A stretch of DNA of 64,000 nucleotides from Hoplostethus atlanticus (taxonomy: Eukaryota; Chordata; Actinopteri; Trachichthyiformes; Trachichthyidae): contig JAXDDX010000055.1 of the NCBI GenBank assembly GCA_034670405.1, positions 1,309,501 to 1,373,500 on the forward strand, written 5' to 3'. Position 1 is the first letter of the stretch, and each line of letters begins with the position of its first letter. This document shows positions 1 through 9,959 of this stretch, piece after piece. The position numbers and the translations under genes are program-made. The notes under the pieces were generated by a model. The model was not told the DNA's origin and did no database searches. It saw only the letters and a program-made list of their open reading frames with translations.

Positions 1-258
1 TTGTCAGTTACGTAACTGAATCATAGTCACCTTTTTGTTGTAATCAGCTGTGTAATTCTAATTAATCCTGTTATATCTATATAAGGGGGCTTGAAGTTGC
101 CGATAGTTGATGTTTTGTACCAATATTCAATGTTAGTAATAATAATAATGATAAGAAGAAGAAGATAAAGTTCAGGTTAAGGGCTTCCCATAGACACCCA
201 ATGTAGTGTAGATCAATTATACAATAAATATGGAACATCAAACAAACTGCTGCATTCC

Positions 259-343
259 TCATATGGAAGGTGGACAACATTAACTGGCCAATATCCCATT
301 TTTTTAATAAAAGACCAATATTGGCCCAATATATCAGCCTAAC
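259..343 (-). mobile_element. Fragment of recurrent MITE family 1 (copy A)
   Basis: Read on the minus strand this begins with a GATATATTGGGCCAATATTGG-type terminus, runs through a TTTTATTAAAA stretch and a TGTTGTCCACC segment, and is followed by CAGTTTGTTTGAT. The same order of motifs occurs at 5.2, 7.6, 33.0 and 60.7 kb, so this is a truncated copy of a dispersed non-autonomous DNA element. Only one end is present. The family name is not known to me. Confidence 0.6.
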
Positions 344-668
344 TGCAGTTCTATGCAATCAGTTACTCTCCAGCCTTGGCTGCAGGAACCCCACTCTCTT
401 GGAAGAACTGATTTGTCTTGTACATTAGCAGCAGAAGTTGCTGCCTGGGAGAAGCTGGCTAGTTTGTCTTTGGTCCAGAGGGAAGGTGAGCCGCTGCTCC
501 GTGGAGCGAGGCTCATCCATCCAGGTGGCTGCTGACAGGGCCAGATAAGCATCTCACCCTGGGCAAAAATAACACAGCGTCCCATTGAGACCTGATAATT
601 ACATGGGCCCACTGCCACACCGGGCCTGATGTATGGCCCCAGATAGCCATCTCACACCCGCTAAGCTG

Positions 669-671
<3 letters not shown>

Positions 672-700
<29 letters not shown>
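672..700. repeat. (CA)n microsatellite
   Basis: Uninterrupted CA dinucleotide run, followed by degenerate ATACATAC units to about 712. Confidence 0.95.
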
Positions 701-705
<5 letters not shown>

Positions 706-719
706 TACACACTTGCACT

Positions 720-1515
720 AAACACGTGGGTTGAATGAGCACGCACACACATACCCATAAACACCCACTGTGATGGCATATAACTCCCATTATGGTCTCA
801 GAAAATGTATCTGCAGCTAACTTTAGCTGCGAGGTGTCACGTTCCCGCGAGCGTTAATGCAAAAGGTGCAAAAAGCAAGTGTTTTAAAGGTGTTAAAGTG
901 AGTCGCGCTCCAGGGCCGCAGGTAACGCGGCTCTTTCAGCGCGAACCGCCGCAAGATAAGAAATATCACTGACACCTAGCGTGACGGGGAGATGTTAGCA
1001 TGCTATCTTTTCTTGTCACCAAACACGCTACCTGCTGAAGCTATACACTCAACAACCTGTTCAGCACCTTGTCCCAACAAATATAACCCCCCAGTCAAAC
1101 ATTAGTGAACATTAGTTAGTCTCGAGATGAAGCCCCAATTTCTACTGAATGCATCGTAGCATTGCATGGGACGCTTTCCTCTTTTAGGCTGCTGAAATAA
1201 AAGTCTGGAAACCAGTAGTTTATGGGACATGAGTTCTGTATGTCTTTTCAGAAAGAATAGGCTGCAGTGATATACATGATCCTTAGTACCTAATAGATGC
1301 ATGGAGGATCCAACAGTTGTTACTGTTATGCTAGCTAGAGATACTGTGATAAGTACAATGTGGTTCACCTGCAAAGCTAACGCTAACCATCGCCTTACAC
1401 CGGGATCATGCTTAATCCCATAGGAAAGCAACATGCAAGAAGAGATCTCATATTTCTACCTTTTATTTCTCCATGGCACAAATGAGACTAAAGGCACTTT
1501 CTCCTGTTTCTCAAA
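720..1515. other. Non-coding stretch, nothing recognised
   Basis: No open frame with coding character, no splice-bounded segment and no repeat I recognise. A TTCAGCACC half-site resembling part of an RE1 element lies at 1060-1068, but its second half is absent. Confidence 0.5.
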
Positions 1516-1519
1516 TTCA

Positions 1520-1705
1520 ACTCAAGAGAAACAACCACATATAAGATCATGTTTAAAACAAGAGCTCTCCAAATGATCCTAAATAAGTGCCATTTAACTC
1601 TCCTGGATATGAGACCATGTGATTAGAGAAAGATCCCAAAGAAAACTCAATGTGATGTTTTATGACTCCTTCTTCTCAAACATGCACAGTTTTCCTATTG
1701 AAGCC
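1520..1705 (+). repeat. Dispersed repeat 2, copy 1 (partner at 33.87 kb)
   Basis: About 190 bp shared in the same orientation and order with 33,866-34,072. Shared blocks include AACAACCACATATAAGATCA, GATTAGAGAAAGATC, TGTGATGTTTTATGACTCCT and CTCAAACATGCACAG. The copies differ by substitutions and by a small insertion in the second copy, as expected of an old interspersed repeat. No terminal inverted repeat or coding capacity was seen, so the class is unknown. Confidence 0.75.
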
Positions 1706-2004
1706 ATGGGGCCAGCAGCCATATAGTAGGAGCTGATTATCAGTATAGATGTCACATGTTAGCATCTTCAAATTTATCTCATAAAGTCTCAAGAATTTAT
1801 TCTCTCTGTTGTCTCCTCGTTGCTCCTAAGGGGGTTTTAGGAGAAACATTCATCACAAAATTAGACAAAATTGAGATCTCTATTTCTTAAGAGATGAAGA
1901 AAAGACAAAGACTTTTCCTCTGGGATTTGTAATGCATTTGTGTTGCTGTAAAGGATCAACGTAATTACAGTATAACACAAACTTTCTTTGCACTTCTCAT
2001 CAAG

Positions 2005-2094
2005 TACGATCCCGGTAGCTGGGCGTACAACTCTGGAAAACTGATGTCAGTTGGCCTGGCGAGCTACGTGATTGTCGGCACCATCGACACCAGC
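2005..2094 (+). CDS. Candidate internal exon, 30 codons, gene not recognised
   Basis: A 90-nt open segment is bounded by a pyrimidine-rich acceptor (CTTTGCACTTCTCATCAAG) and a consensus donor (GTGAGT at 2095-2100). Read in phase 0 it encodes YDPGSWAYNSGK, then a hydrophobic stretch LMSVGLASYVIVGT and IDTS. Length divisible by three, a good acceptor and donor, and balanced third-position G/C use favour a real cassette exon. I do not recognise the family. The hydrophobic centre could be part of a membrane span or a beta-rich extracellular domain. A chance match of splice signals cannot be excluded. Confidence 0.35.
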
Positions 2095-2554
2095 GTGAGT
2101 GCCCGACATAGTTTCCTCCCCTTGCAGTGCTTTACATAATCCCCGGAGTGTGAAGTACAAGGCCGGGCTATTGTGCGTGCTCGCAGGTGATCCATTCTTC
2201 TCTAAAGTTCCCATCCTTCATCCGATGGGCTGACGTGCTGACAGGGCCGGCTAATGTGGACCATTGTCTGTCCCGCGGGACCCACAACATCTGATATGCC
2301 CACCTGGGGGGGCGAGTTCACGGAGAGGGGGAGAGTTCACGGCATGTCTGGCATTGTGTGGTCGTCCCCTGGGCATGACTGCCTATGATACATGGCGCTG
2401 TACTGTACCGCTATCATGTAGCTGGTCACTTCCTGATGCAGGCTACAGTAAGGATCTCTGCCACGTGCAGTCAAATCAACACCATGCTGTTTTCTTTTTG
2501 CTTTACAGTAAAAATCTGTAAAAAGTAAGTGATTCAACCTTTCCCGGTGCACAG

Positions 2555-2608
2555 GAAATTATGCGTTTTACATTTCCATCAGCAGATGTCACGACTGAAC
2601 AGACAAAG
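2555..2608 (+). CDS. Candidate 54-nt microexon, gene not recognised
   Basis: An 18-codon open segment (EIMRFTFPSADVTTEQTK) lies between the acceptor CTTTCCCGGTGCACAG and the donor AAG|GTAAGA. It is also phase 0, like the 90-nt candidate 460 bp upstream, so the two could belong to one transcript. At this length the signal is weak: splice-like pairs this short arise often by chance. Confidence 0.18.
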
Positions 2609-2619
2609 GTAAGAGCGCC

Positions 2620-3770
2620 ACCTGCAGAAACTCAAACAGGTGATCTCTGGGAAGCTGGACGTGACATAAACTCTCAAGTCCTCCCCGTGAGCTGGGTCAC
2701 GGCCAGGCGGTGTGCAGCACAGCCTTGTGTAGCCCGGGGGTTGACAGGGAACATGTGCAGCAGTAAAAGAGGGCCATCGAAGCCTCCCAGCCACAGATCG
2801 AGGCGTCATTAATCTCAGCCACTCTGACAGGACCATTGTCGCCTCGTAAATAGTCCAAGCTCATACCTGATACTCCACAGTGACGGGTGTGGAGATGGTG
2901 CACAGCGATGCACAATACTGCAGTGATACATGTAGGTGATATCAATCTATGTAGCTGTTAGCGTGCACACGGAGAAAGTCATATCCCCCCCAGCTCTCTT
3001 ACACACCAAACCCTTTGCAACATACAGCCCGGTGCCATTCACAAAAGAGGAGAGGATGAAATAACTGTGATCGAATCTGATCTAAGGAGCTCTGGTTTCC
3101 CAGCACATGCTCCGCAACATGAAACACATTCCACTGGGAAACGGGGGGGGGGGGAAATAAGTCACCTGTAGATGGTGTGTGCAGAAAATAACACAGATGT
3201 GTGGTGCACTGACAGTGAGATCATGCCTGCAAAACCCTATCGACCCTACCGACTTCTACTGAAAGGTGGAATTCGGGCGAGTGGAATTTATCGATTTCAC
3301 CGAGCATGATTTTAATCTCATGCATCGACTCCCTAAAGCAAAGCAAATTTTGCACATTTCTCCTTTGCTGCCTCTGGAACACCCTGCAGTCCAACGCCAG
3401 CACACGATTCTTTTAAATCTACATGGACAACTGTTCAGACAGGCTTCATGTAAAAATGATTTCATCCTTTCCTCACATCTCAATTCATTGTGTTATTTCT
3501 TCTGGACAGATATGCTTCTTTTACAAATTGCTATACATATGAAATGGATCAGGTGAATACTGCTTGATTTAATGGTTGGTTTTTTTTAATCTCTATAGAC
3601 CTTGGTTTGGCTTCCACACACCTCAGTATACTCAATGTACCTCCTTTCAATTCTGAAGAGTTTTGTTCCAAAATGAGATATCCTCCATTTGAAAAAGTGA
3701 CCACTTTGGCTCACAAAATGATTGATAGGTCACAATTAAGACAACTTATGGTGATTTTTAAAGCTACAAT
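2620..3770. other. Non-coding stretch
   Basis: No gene was found. There is a poly-G run near 3144-3153. A segment at about 3668-3700 (CCAAAATGAGATATC) resembles 10,970-11,000 (CCAAAATGGGATATC) and may be a small fragment of an interspersed repeat. Confidence 0.45.
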
Positions 3771-3773
3771 ATA

Positions 3774-4331
3774 CACTACTGGTCAAAAGTTTTAGAACAC
3801 CCCCATTTTTCCAATTTTGATTCATCTGTCCATAAGACCTTCCAGTCTTCAGTAGTCCACTGGCGGTGCTTCATGGCCCAGGCAAGCCTATCTTTCTTAT
3901 TTTGCCATCTTAGCAATGGCTTTCTTCCTGCCACTGGACCTGTCACACCTGCAGCTCAAAGTCTTGCTTACTTTGACCAGTGTTAAGGTTTGCTTGAAGC
4001 TGTTGTCCTGTGAGACACCTATCACGCAAGCTGTTGTCTCTCAGAAACTTGTCTTCTGATTCTGTTGTGGCTTTGGGTCTGCCAGACCTCTTCCTGTCAG
4101 CGTTTCCTCCAGTTTCCAAGTGCCTTTTGGCATAGGAAACTGTACTCACTTACACCTTGGCTCTGAAATGTACATTATTTTTCAGGTTTTTGCTGACCTA
4201 AACTTTTATTAACCTCTAGCAGTTTACCGCTTACCTTTGTACCATTTCAGGTTATTCACTGGACTTGAATTGCTTAAATTTCAATAAAAACTGGAAAAAT
4301 GGGGGTGTTCTAAAACGTTTGACCGGTATTG
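3774..4331 (-). mobile_element. Internally deleted Tc1/mariner-type transposon
   Basis: A 558-bp element sits between TA dinucleotides (3772-3773 and 4332-4333), the target of Tc1/mariner insertion. Its ends are inverted copies: CACTACTGGTCAAAAG...AACACCCCCATTTTTCCA on the left and TGGAAAAATGGGGGTGTT...GACCGGTATTG on the right. The interior carries a minus-strand remnant of the transposase. Full-length teleost Tc1 elements are about 1.2-1.6 kb, so more than half is lost and the element is non-autonomous. The ends diverge from each other by several bases, so it is not a recent insertion. Confidence 0.85.
3943..4149 (-). pseudogene. Tc1-like transposase N-terminal remnant
   Basis: The minus-strand frame encodes VSYAKRHLETGGNADRKRSG, followed by RPKATTESEDKFLR and SLRDRCLTGQQLQANLN. 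This is the paired-like helix-turn-helix DNA-binding region of Tc1-family transposases (ETG...RSGRPK...LTGQQL). The catalytic DD(E/D) domain is missing apart from unreadable scraps to about 3850. It is a dead transposase fragment inside the 3774-4331 element. Confidence 0.85.
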
Positions 4332-4339
4332 TACAACAT

Positions 4340-4960
4340 TTTGCCTTGAGTCAGTGAAGCGTATTGCTAGCCCTAGTGCCCTAATGCTTCCCTGTACTGT
4401 AGCCACATGTCACTTTGGTTTACGCCCCCAAAACATCCTGAACATCACTGAAAAGCTCATTTGAGGCAAATGGGGGCATTTAGGCAGGTCTGCATAGGGT
4501 CACAGACAGACAGCGACTGATAACGTATATTATTTCCTATTTGTTGTTATTTTAATGTCAAAAAGTTGCATATTGTAGCTTTACATTGGATTGTCCGGAT
4601 TGTCTAGAGATACTGAACTCTTCATACAGCATATACACCTCCTGAAATGGCAGCCCCTGATTTGAATCTTCGTGTCAACTCACACCCGATAGCTTCACAG
4701 CTATCATTCATGAGCGCGTTTGCTACTGTTTCAACTCCTGCTGCGATCATCTTGCGGTTTAACCAACTGTAACAGCCTTCTTTCCACTAAAAGTCCTGCT
4801 TCCCGCTGTGTCCTCTCCCCCCTCGCAGCATCCCGTTCCTGGCCGATGCACCCCAGCACTTGGCTCCCAGCAGGGGAGGACATCCAGAGCACTGACCTGT
4901 GAACCTGTCAAACCAACCCCCCGACCCACCCCCACCCACCCCGTCCAGGCACTGTGTAGA
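4340..4960. other. Non-coding stretch, nothing recognised
   Basis: AT-rich and moderately GC-rich unique-looking sequence without a credible exon, repeat end or RNA gene. Confidence 0.45.
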
Positions 4961-4966
4961 CAGGTG

Positions 4967-4995
4967 ACACACACACACACACACACACACACACA
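4967..4995. repeat. (AC)n microsatellite
   Basis: Pure AC run preceded by C-rich sequence. Confidence 0.95.
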
Positions 4996-5176
4996 GCAGA
5001 CTAAAGTGTGTTTGATATTTTGTTTGAATTATGTTGAACCTTTGTGGAAAATGGATGAGGTTCACATTATTTTTTTGGGGGAGAATCCAGAGCCCCGTGT
5101 CAAGATGGGTCAGTCTTGTTGAAGGAATCTGCTCCTCTGTGACACCATGGTCTGGTCCCATATGCAACCCATTGCA

Positions 5177-5425
5177 ATCAATGTTGTCCACCTCTGATAT
5201 GATGGAAGTTCCTCCCTTTTTTTCCTCTTCAGGGGTGTCAATTTCATTAATATGACCTTCAATAGAGTTTTATTGTGCCATGATGGTTTAAATGCTGTTT
5301 CAGACGCTTTTCCAGCCTAACAAGAATAAAATTATGGCGGAGACAGTGAATCCTTGTAATTTTGTAGAATTGAAATATCTGTATTGGTATTGGCCTTCAA
5401 AATCACATATAGGTGGAACCCTAAT
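5177..5425 (+). mobile_element. MITE family 1, copy B (left end missing)
   Basis: It starts inside the family at the TGTTGTCCACCTCTGATATG block, continues through TTTAAATGCTGTTTCAGACG and AATAAAATTATGG, and ends with GTATTGGTATTGGCCTTCAA and an AACCCTA terminus. The left terminal part (AGGGTTGGACYGATA...) is missing. A 160-codon frame at 5292-5774 runs through it, but only because stops are rare by chance. Confidence 0.7.
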
Positions 5426-5429
5426 GTTA

Positions 5430-7300
5430 TCCTTAACCAACTCATCATTGTTGCCTAACCATTTCTACCTGTTATCTAAACTTGCCTCGTCAGGAGCCGT
5501 CTATACGACAAGGAACCACGAACAAGCAAACATCTCACCTGACTTTGGAAGGAAAGGAAAGACATTTCAAAAAGTCCCACTGATAAGGCGCTTGTGTTTT
5601 TACGTGCAAAAGTTTCATAATGCAGCTTTAACTTTAGTGTGGGGGACTATCCAAAAGTACTTCATCATGAGGAGAGAAAGCTGTTCCCAACATATGACAT
5701 TTTATTTGGTACTTGCAATAATAGCAAGGGGAATCAAGCTGGGAATCAGTATGGCAGCATCAACAGAACAGTGACGTCACTGCTGGATAGTCATGGATAG
5801 TTAGGCAGAGCGGTCCTATAAGCCCCTCCCACCACCACCACCACCAAAATGAGCATGATGTTTCAGTCGATCTTCATGCAAACTTTGCAGAAGACGAAGT
5901 TCACCCTGTGTTTTTCATGGCAGGAGCCTGAGCCCCCCTACGTGGAGAGGGGTCAGCCTTGACAGAGAACTCCCCTGGTCTGAGAGGCGGGCCAGAAAAA
6001 GCCCATGTCCATGGCAGGCCTCTGGCCCGCAGGAGCCCCCGTCACTCACCCCCCCCTCACCCCCGGCCCCCCCAGCCCAGGAGCAGTATGTCAGGAGCTG
6101 TTGATGAACTTGTTTTCCAGACGGCTGTGCTACCTCGGCCTGTGGTTCAGAGTGGTTGGGGTGGGGGGGGGAATGTGCCCGGCGGGACCTGAAATCGAAC
6201 CACCTGCTGCACTCGCCCACTCCCGCTCCCTGAGCTCCCAGCCTTCTCCGTTTACCAAACACCAGTTTCTAGGAACACTCAGTGCACCGCTATTTGCCAT
6301 TTGGCACGGGTAGGGGTGTGTTTGAAGGGGGGTGGAGGGGGGTGCGGTGGGTGTCGGTGGCCACATTCGTGTTTGTGTACGCCTATGTGTGCCCATCTGT
6401 CCATCCGTACGGGTATAAATGTGTGTGTAAGTGTGTCGCGAGGGGGTGAAGAGACAAGCAGCTGAGGCCTAATGAGCTATAATGAGGGCTAATAGTGGAA
6501 AAGCCATCTAGAAGCCATGACCTTGGCATTATGACGGATGCCCACAACCATAACACGTCTAAAAACAGCCTGGGAAACGGGCGAAAACACGCCGCGCCTC
6601 ACACGGTGGCAAGCCGCGGTCTATATTTCATAGAGGGGGGGGGGGGGGCGTTGAATTACCGCGGAATTAGCTGTGATTACAGATTTCGCGGTAGGGTTCG
6701 CAAATTTGCCGATGATACCGTTTTGAGCTTTTATGAGAATAACAAAGATGGTCTGTGCGCGTTAATCACGTCATTTTTAACACGTAACGCCATTTGGCTC
6801 ATTGCATTACAAAAGACTGCATGTGTAGCGTGGGTGGCCCCGGGTGGAAACCGAAACCCCTCAGCCTCAAACCCCTGGGATCGGTCGGTTCGATGCTCGA
6901 CCCATCAAACTGCAGGAAACACAAACAGACATGAGTGAGTTGTTAAGAGACAACTCAATCAAGTAATCGGATTACTTTCAGTTACTTTGGGGTTTACTTC
7001 CCCCCGCATCCAGAGAATATGCAGTTAAACTAACCCTTTATTCCAATCATCATCTGCAACCTGTATTAGTCTTTATTTGAAGATGTGGAAAAACTATTTC
7101 AGTGCTTTATTTCTTTTAACTGATATAATCTGCTCCATGTGGTGGATGGGGGGTTGGGGGGGGCAGTAGCAGTATGGGTATTTTTCTTACTGTTATTTCT
7201 CTTTTATAAGGGAGTTTTATAAGGGTCTTTCTCGGTCGAAGGACGGGGCAGCGACAGCCGAGAGGTGAGCTAAAAGGCCACCCATATGGACTGCAGCTGA
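5430..7300. other. Non-coding stretch with GC-rich patches
   Basis: Contains a CACC-rich tract near 5830, C-rich sequence at 6040-6080, a TG-rich tract near 6310-6440 and a G13-type run near 6636-6648. A full palindromic cAMP-response-type octamer TGACGTCA lies at 5772-5779. No gene is supported. Confidence 0.45.
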
Positions 7301-7305
7301 TATTC

Positions 7306-7332
7306 CACACACACACACACACACACACACAC
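7306..7332. repeat. (CA)n microsatellite
   Basis: Pure CA run. Confidence 0.95.
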
Positions 7333-7602
7333 TCCTTGGTCCACACACTGACAAGGTGATGCCTTTTATGGGGCAGCCAACACAAGCAATTCACAGGCCA
7401 TAACTCCTTGTCTCAACGGTTTTTGTTTGGCCATAAATTACGCGGCGAGAGGGCCCAGGGGATCGTATTCATTTAGCCGGGAATACAGCAGAGACATAAC
7501 TCTGGGGATCTCTGTGTGACAGGGTATCTGGAAAGGAGACGTATTGCTTTACTGTTACACCTTATGTGTGTGTGTAGATGCTATTTGTGGATGCCTCTCC
7601 GT

Positions 7603-7838
7603 TAGGGTTAGACCCAAATATCAGCCGATACTGGCCTTTTATTAAAAGTCAGATATCAGTCGGTGTCGTTTTCGAAAAGGAGACAGACTTTTCTGCACTT
7701 AACACATCCAATTTCTATTTTTTTTTTTCAAATTCAAAGATATACATCGACACAAAAGATCAGCTATCAGCAGATAGCAGATCAGCAATCCAAAAATATC
7801 GGTATCTACCTTCAAAAAACCCATATGATCTAACCCTA
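7603..7838 (+). mobile_element. MITE family 1, copy C (both ends present)
   Basis: This 236-bp copy keeps both termini as a perfect 10-bp inverted repeat, TAGGGTTAGA at 7603-7612 and TCTAACCCTA at 7829-7838. Left-end sequence ATATCAGCCGATACTGGCC and the TTTTATTAAAAGTCAGATATC block match the other copies, as does the right-end CCTTCAAAAAACCCATATG. The middle is shortened and T-rich. It has no coding capacity, as expected of a non-autonomous element moved by a transposase in trans. I see no clean target-site duplication. Confidence 0.75.
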
Positions 7839-7887
7839 CGCTCCATCTATGACTACCTTCCCATATGTCAGTAGTCTGTGTGTGTGG

Positions 7888-7888
<1 letters not shown>

Positions 7889-7927
<39 letters not shown>
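7889..7927. repeat. (TG)n microsatellite
   Basis: TG run with imperfect TG units on both sides (7876-7980). Confidence 0.95.
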
Positions 7928-7928
<1 letters not shown>

Positions 7929-8098
7929 TACATGCCTGTGAGAGCCTGTCTGTGTCTCTATTTGTGTGTGTTGTGTATTGTTAGGCAGTCTCAGTGTGCC
8001 GTGACCTGCTGTGGCTAGTAAAGTTAAGGCCGGCCGATGCAGGTTGAAAGGTAAACAGAGAAGTTAGTAGTTTAGCTGCGCGCTGGGACTTATTACAC

Positions 8099-8099
<1 letters not shown>

Positions 8100-8149
<50 letters not shown>
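8100..8149. repeat. (TG)n microsatellite, 50 bp
   Basis: Pure TG run; together with 7889-7927 it forms two long Z-DNA-prone tracts only about 170 bp apart. Confidence 0.95.
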
Positions 8150-8150
<1 letters not shown>

Positions 8151-8569
8151 CTCCGCTCCCCTGCTGTTTAATGGCTCTGTCAGGGCCGTTCACTCCTCAA
8201 ACATTCGCTTCTTTTCAATCAGTTGCTGGACAGGTCTTCTGAGCACCGGGAGCTCCCCCTGCTCCGGGCCAAATAGACTCTTCCACTAAATGAAGTTTGA
8301 CTGGCAGGTGGATGTGTTTGGCCCTCCGCAATACGTTCAAAGGGGGGGAAACTTTCTTTTGGTGCATCACTTTTAGCATCAAAGGTCTCCTCGCAACAGA
8401 TCAGTCAGTCAGTCAAACACGAGGAATGTAGCTTCAGGATAGAAGCATTTGGACTTCCTCCGCCTAAAAGATGTCTCCTGGGGTGGCAGGAGCCTGGAGG
8501 TAGAGAGGTGAGTTTGTGGCTGGAAGCTGAAATCCCTGAGCATGAGAGGAGCTATTGACTAAAACTACC

Positions 8570-8660
8570 CAAAACCACCATCAAGGTGCTCTTGAGCAAG
8601 GCACTTAACCTCTAACTGCTCCAGTGGAACTGCTCAGTGGCCAACCTCAGCTCAGTTGAA
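8570..8660 (+). repeat. Dispersed repeat 3, copy 1 (GAGCAAGGCACTTAAC type)
   Basis: Carries GAGCAAGGCACTTAACC, AACTGCTCCAGTGGA and TGCTCAGTGG in the order also seen at 60,060-60,155. This block is very common in teleost genomes as part of interspersed repeats. No terminal structure is visible here. Confidence 0.65.
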
Positions 8661-8789
8661 GCCATGTCACTATTAGAGCAACAGTAAATACATCTCATTC
8701 ATCATCTCATTTAAAATTGCTTTTAATGTCTGAAATTCTTGCACCTCGCTTTGAAATGTCTCATAGTTTTCTTTTATCCCACAATTGTT

Positions 8790-8905
8790 TGTTTTCTTTT
8801 TCGCTCTATTTTATTGTAGTCTTGGTTGTGTTTTTATCCTTTGTGATTTTAATATAAAGCGTCTTACCTGGGTACCTGGAAAAGCGCTATACAAATAAAA
8901 TGTAT
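8790..8905 (+). mobile_element. LINE/SINE-type 3' tail
   Basis: The sequence TATAAAGCG...CCTGGAAAAGCGCTATACAA followed by ATAAAATGTATTATTATTA looks like the 3' end of a teleost non-LTR element ending in a short tandem ATT tail. No reverse transcriptase sequence is attached, so it is a 5'-truncated copy or a SINE sharing the tail. Assignment is from memory of such tails and is moderate at best. Confidence 0.5.
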
Positions 8906-9074
8906 TATTATTAGTAGTAGTAGTAGTAGTATTAGTATTGCCATTATATTATTATTATCATTATTGTTCTTATTATTGTCATTATTATTGTTATTGTTCT
9001 TGTTATTATTATCATTATTATTGTTGTTGTTGTTGTTGTTGTTGTTGTTATTATTATTGTTGTTGTTGTTGTTA
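8903..9074. repeat. Compound ATT/GTA/TTG trinucleotide tract
   Basis: About 170 bp of mixed ATT, AGT, ATC and TTG triplets, probably expanded from the short-repeat tail of the retroelement just upstream. Confidence 0.9.
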
Positions 9075-9258
9075 TGGACTACATATAAAGCTGAGTGGTA
9101 TTGCTGAAGCCCCTGTTATTGAGTGCCGTGAACCACCAAAACGCTGCCAGTGAAGCATCCTTGGCTGTGGACTGGTCACAGGGTTTCTTACCCCAAGTGC
9201 TTTACCAGCCCATGTGACAGACTAGTCCATCTTACACTCCATATAAAATGACGTACAG

Positions 9259-9285
9259 CCCCCCCCCCCCCCCCCCCCCCCCCCC
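9259..9285. repeat. (C)27 homopolymer
   Basis: Unbroken 27-base cytosine run. The true length may differ because such runs are hard to sequence. Confidence 0.9.
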
Positions 9286-9489
9286 GCACTTTCTCAGAAC
9301 GCTGCCTTAAGGGGAAATCTCAGAGGCCCCTTCAACATTTCTCCCTGGTTGTGTAATACTGGCTGCGTGTTTGGCCCATAACAAAAGATGCCTTGGGCTT
9401 AATGTTTTGGAAAAGGGAAGAAAAATCTTCACGGAGCTGACCCTTGGTACCCTGAGATGAAGATGAAGAGTAATTAATACTGCTGTCCC

Positions 9490-9950
9490 GCAGTCGCTTT
9501 TTCCCTCTGGCGGTGTCCGCAGACGCCCGCCCCCCCCCCCCCCAGGCTTGCCCTGGTCCTAGCTGGGTCCTATCGTAGACATTGGATGTCAGGGGCGACA
9601 GGGGCCTCAGCGGTGTGCGATTGGCCCTCACACGGCTGCTGATTAATGGCCATGGGAACAGAGTGAGTCGGGGCCTGGGCCACATCGCGGTCCTGTCCTA
9701 CCGAGCTCTCTCTCTAGACACCAGAACCTCCGAGCCTCTGAGCGTTCAGACCCGTCTCTCTCGGCCCGGGTTTTTCGGAGACAGACGGTGATTGAGACCC
9801 AGAGGGCCGCGTTCGCTCTCGTAGGGTCTCGCCGCGTTTGATCTCCGGGCTTTGATCTTAAAGAGATTCTTCAGTGTCGTCCCTCTGACGTACCGAAGAA
9901 AAACCAGAGATCCTCGCGGTCCTCAGATGTGACTGTGAACCCTGAAATAA
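9490..9950. other. CpG-rich patch
   Basis: Frequent CpG (GTCGC, ACGCCCG, TATCGTAG, GGGCGACAGG, CGGCCCGGG, GCCGCGTTCGC, CGCCGCG) compared with neighbouring DNA. No start codon with downstream coding frame, TATA box or splice donor makes this a convincing promoter. It could be a CpG-island-like regulatory patch or simply GC-rich DNA. Confidence 0.4.
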
Positions 9951-9959
9951 CCTCGAAGC

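Noticed and set aside
1060-1068. TTCAGCACC half of an RE1/NRSF element
   Set aside because: The second half-site GGACAGCGCC is absent.
6690-6730. RKFADDTVL peptide resembling the reverse transcriptase active site
   Set aside because: No neighbouring RT motifs in any frame; isolated coincidence.
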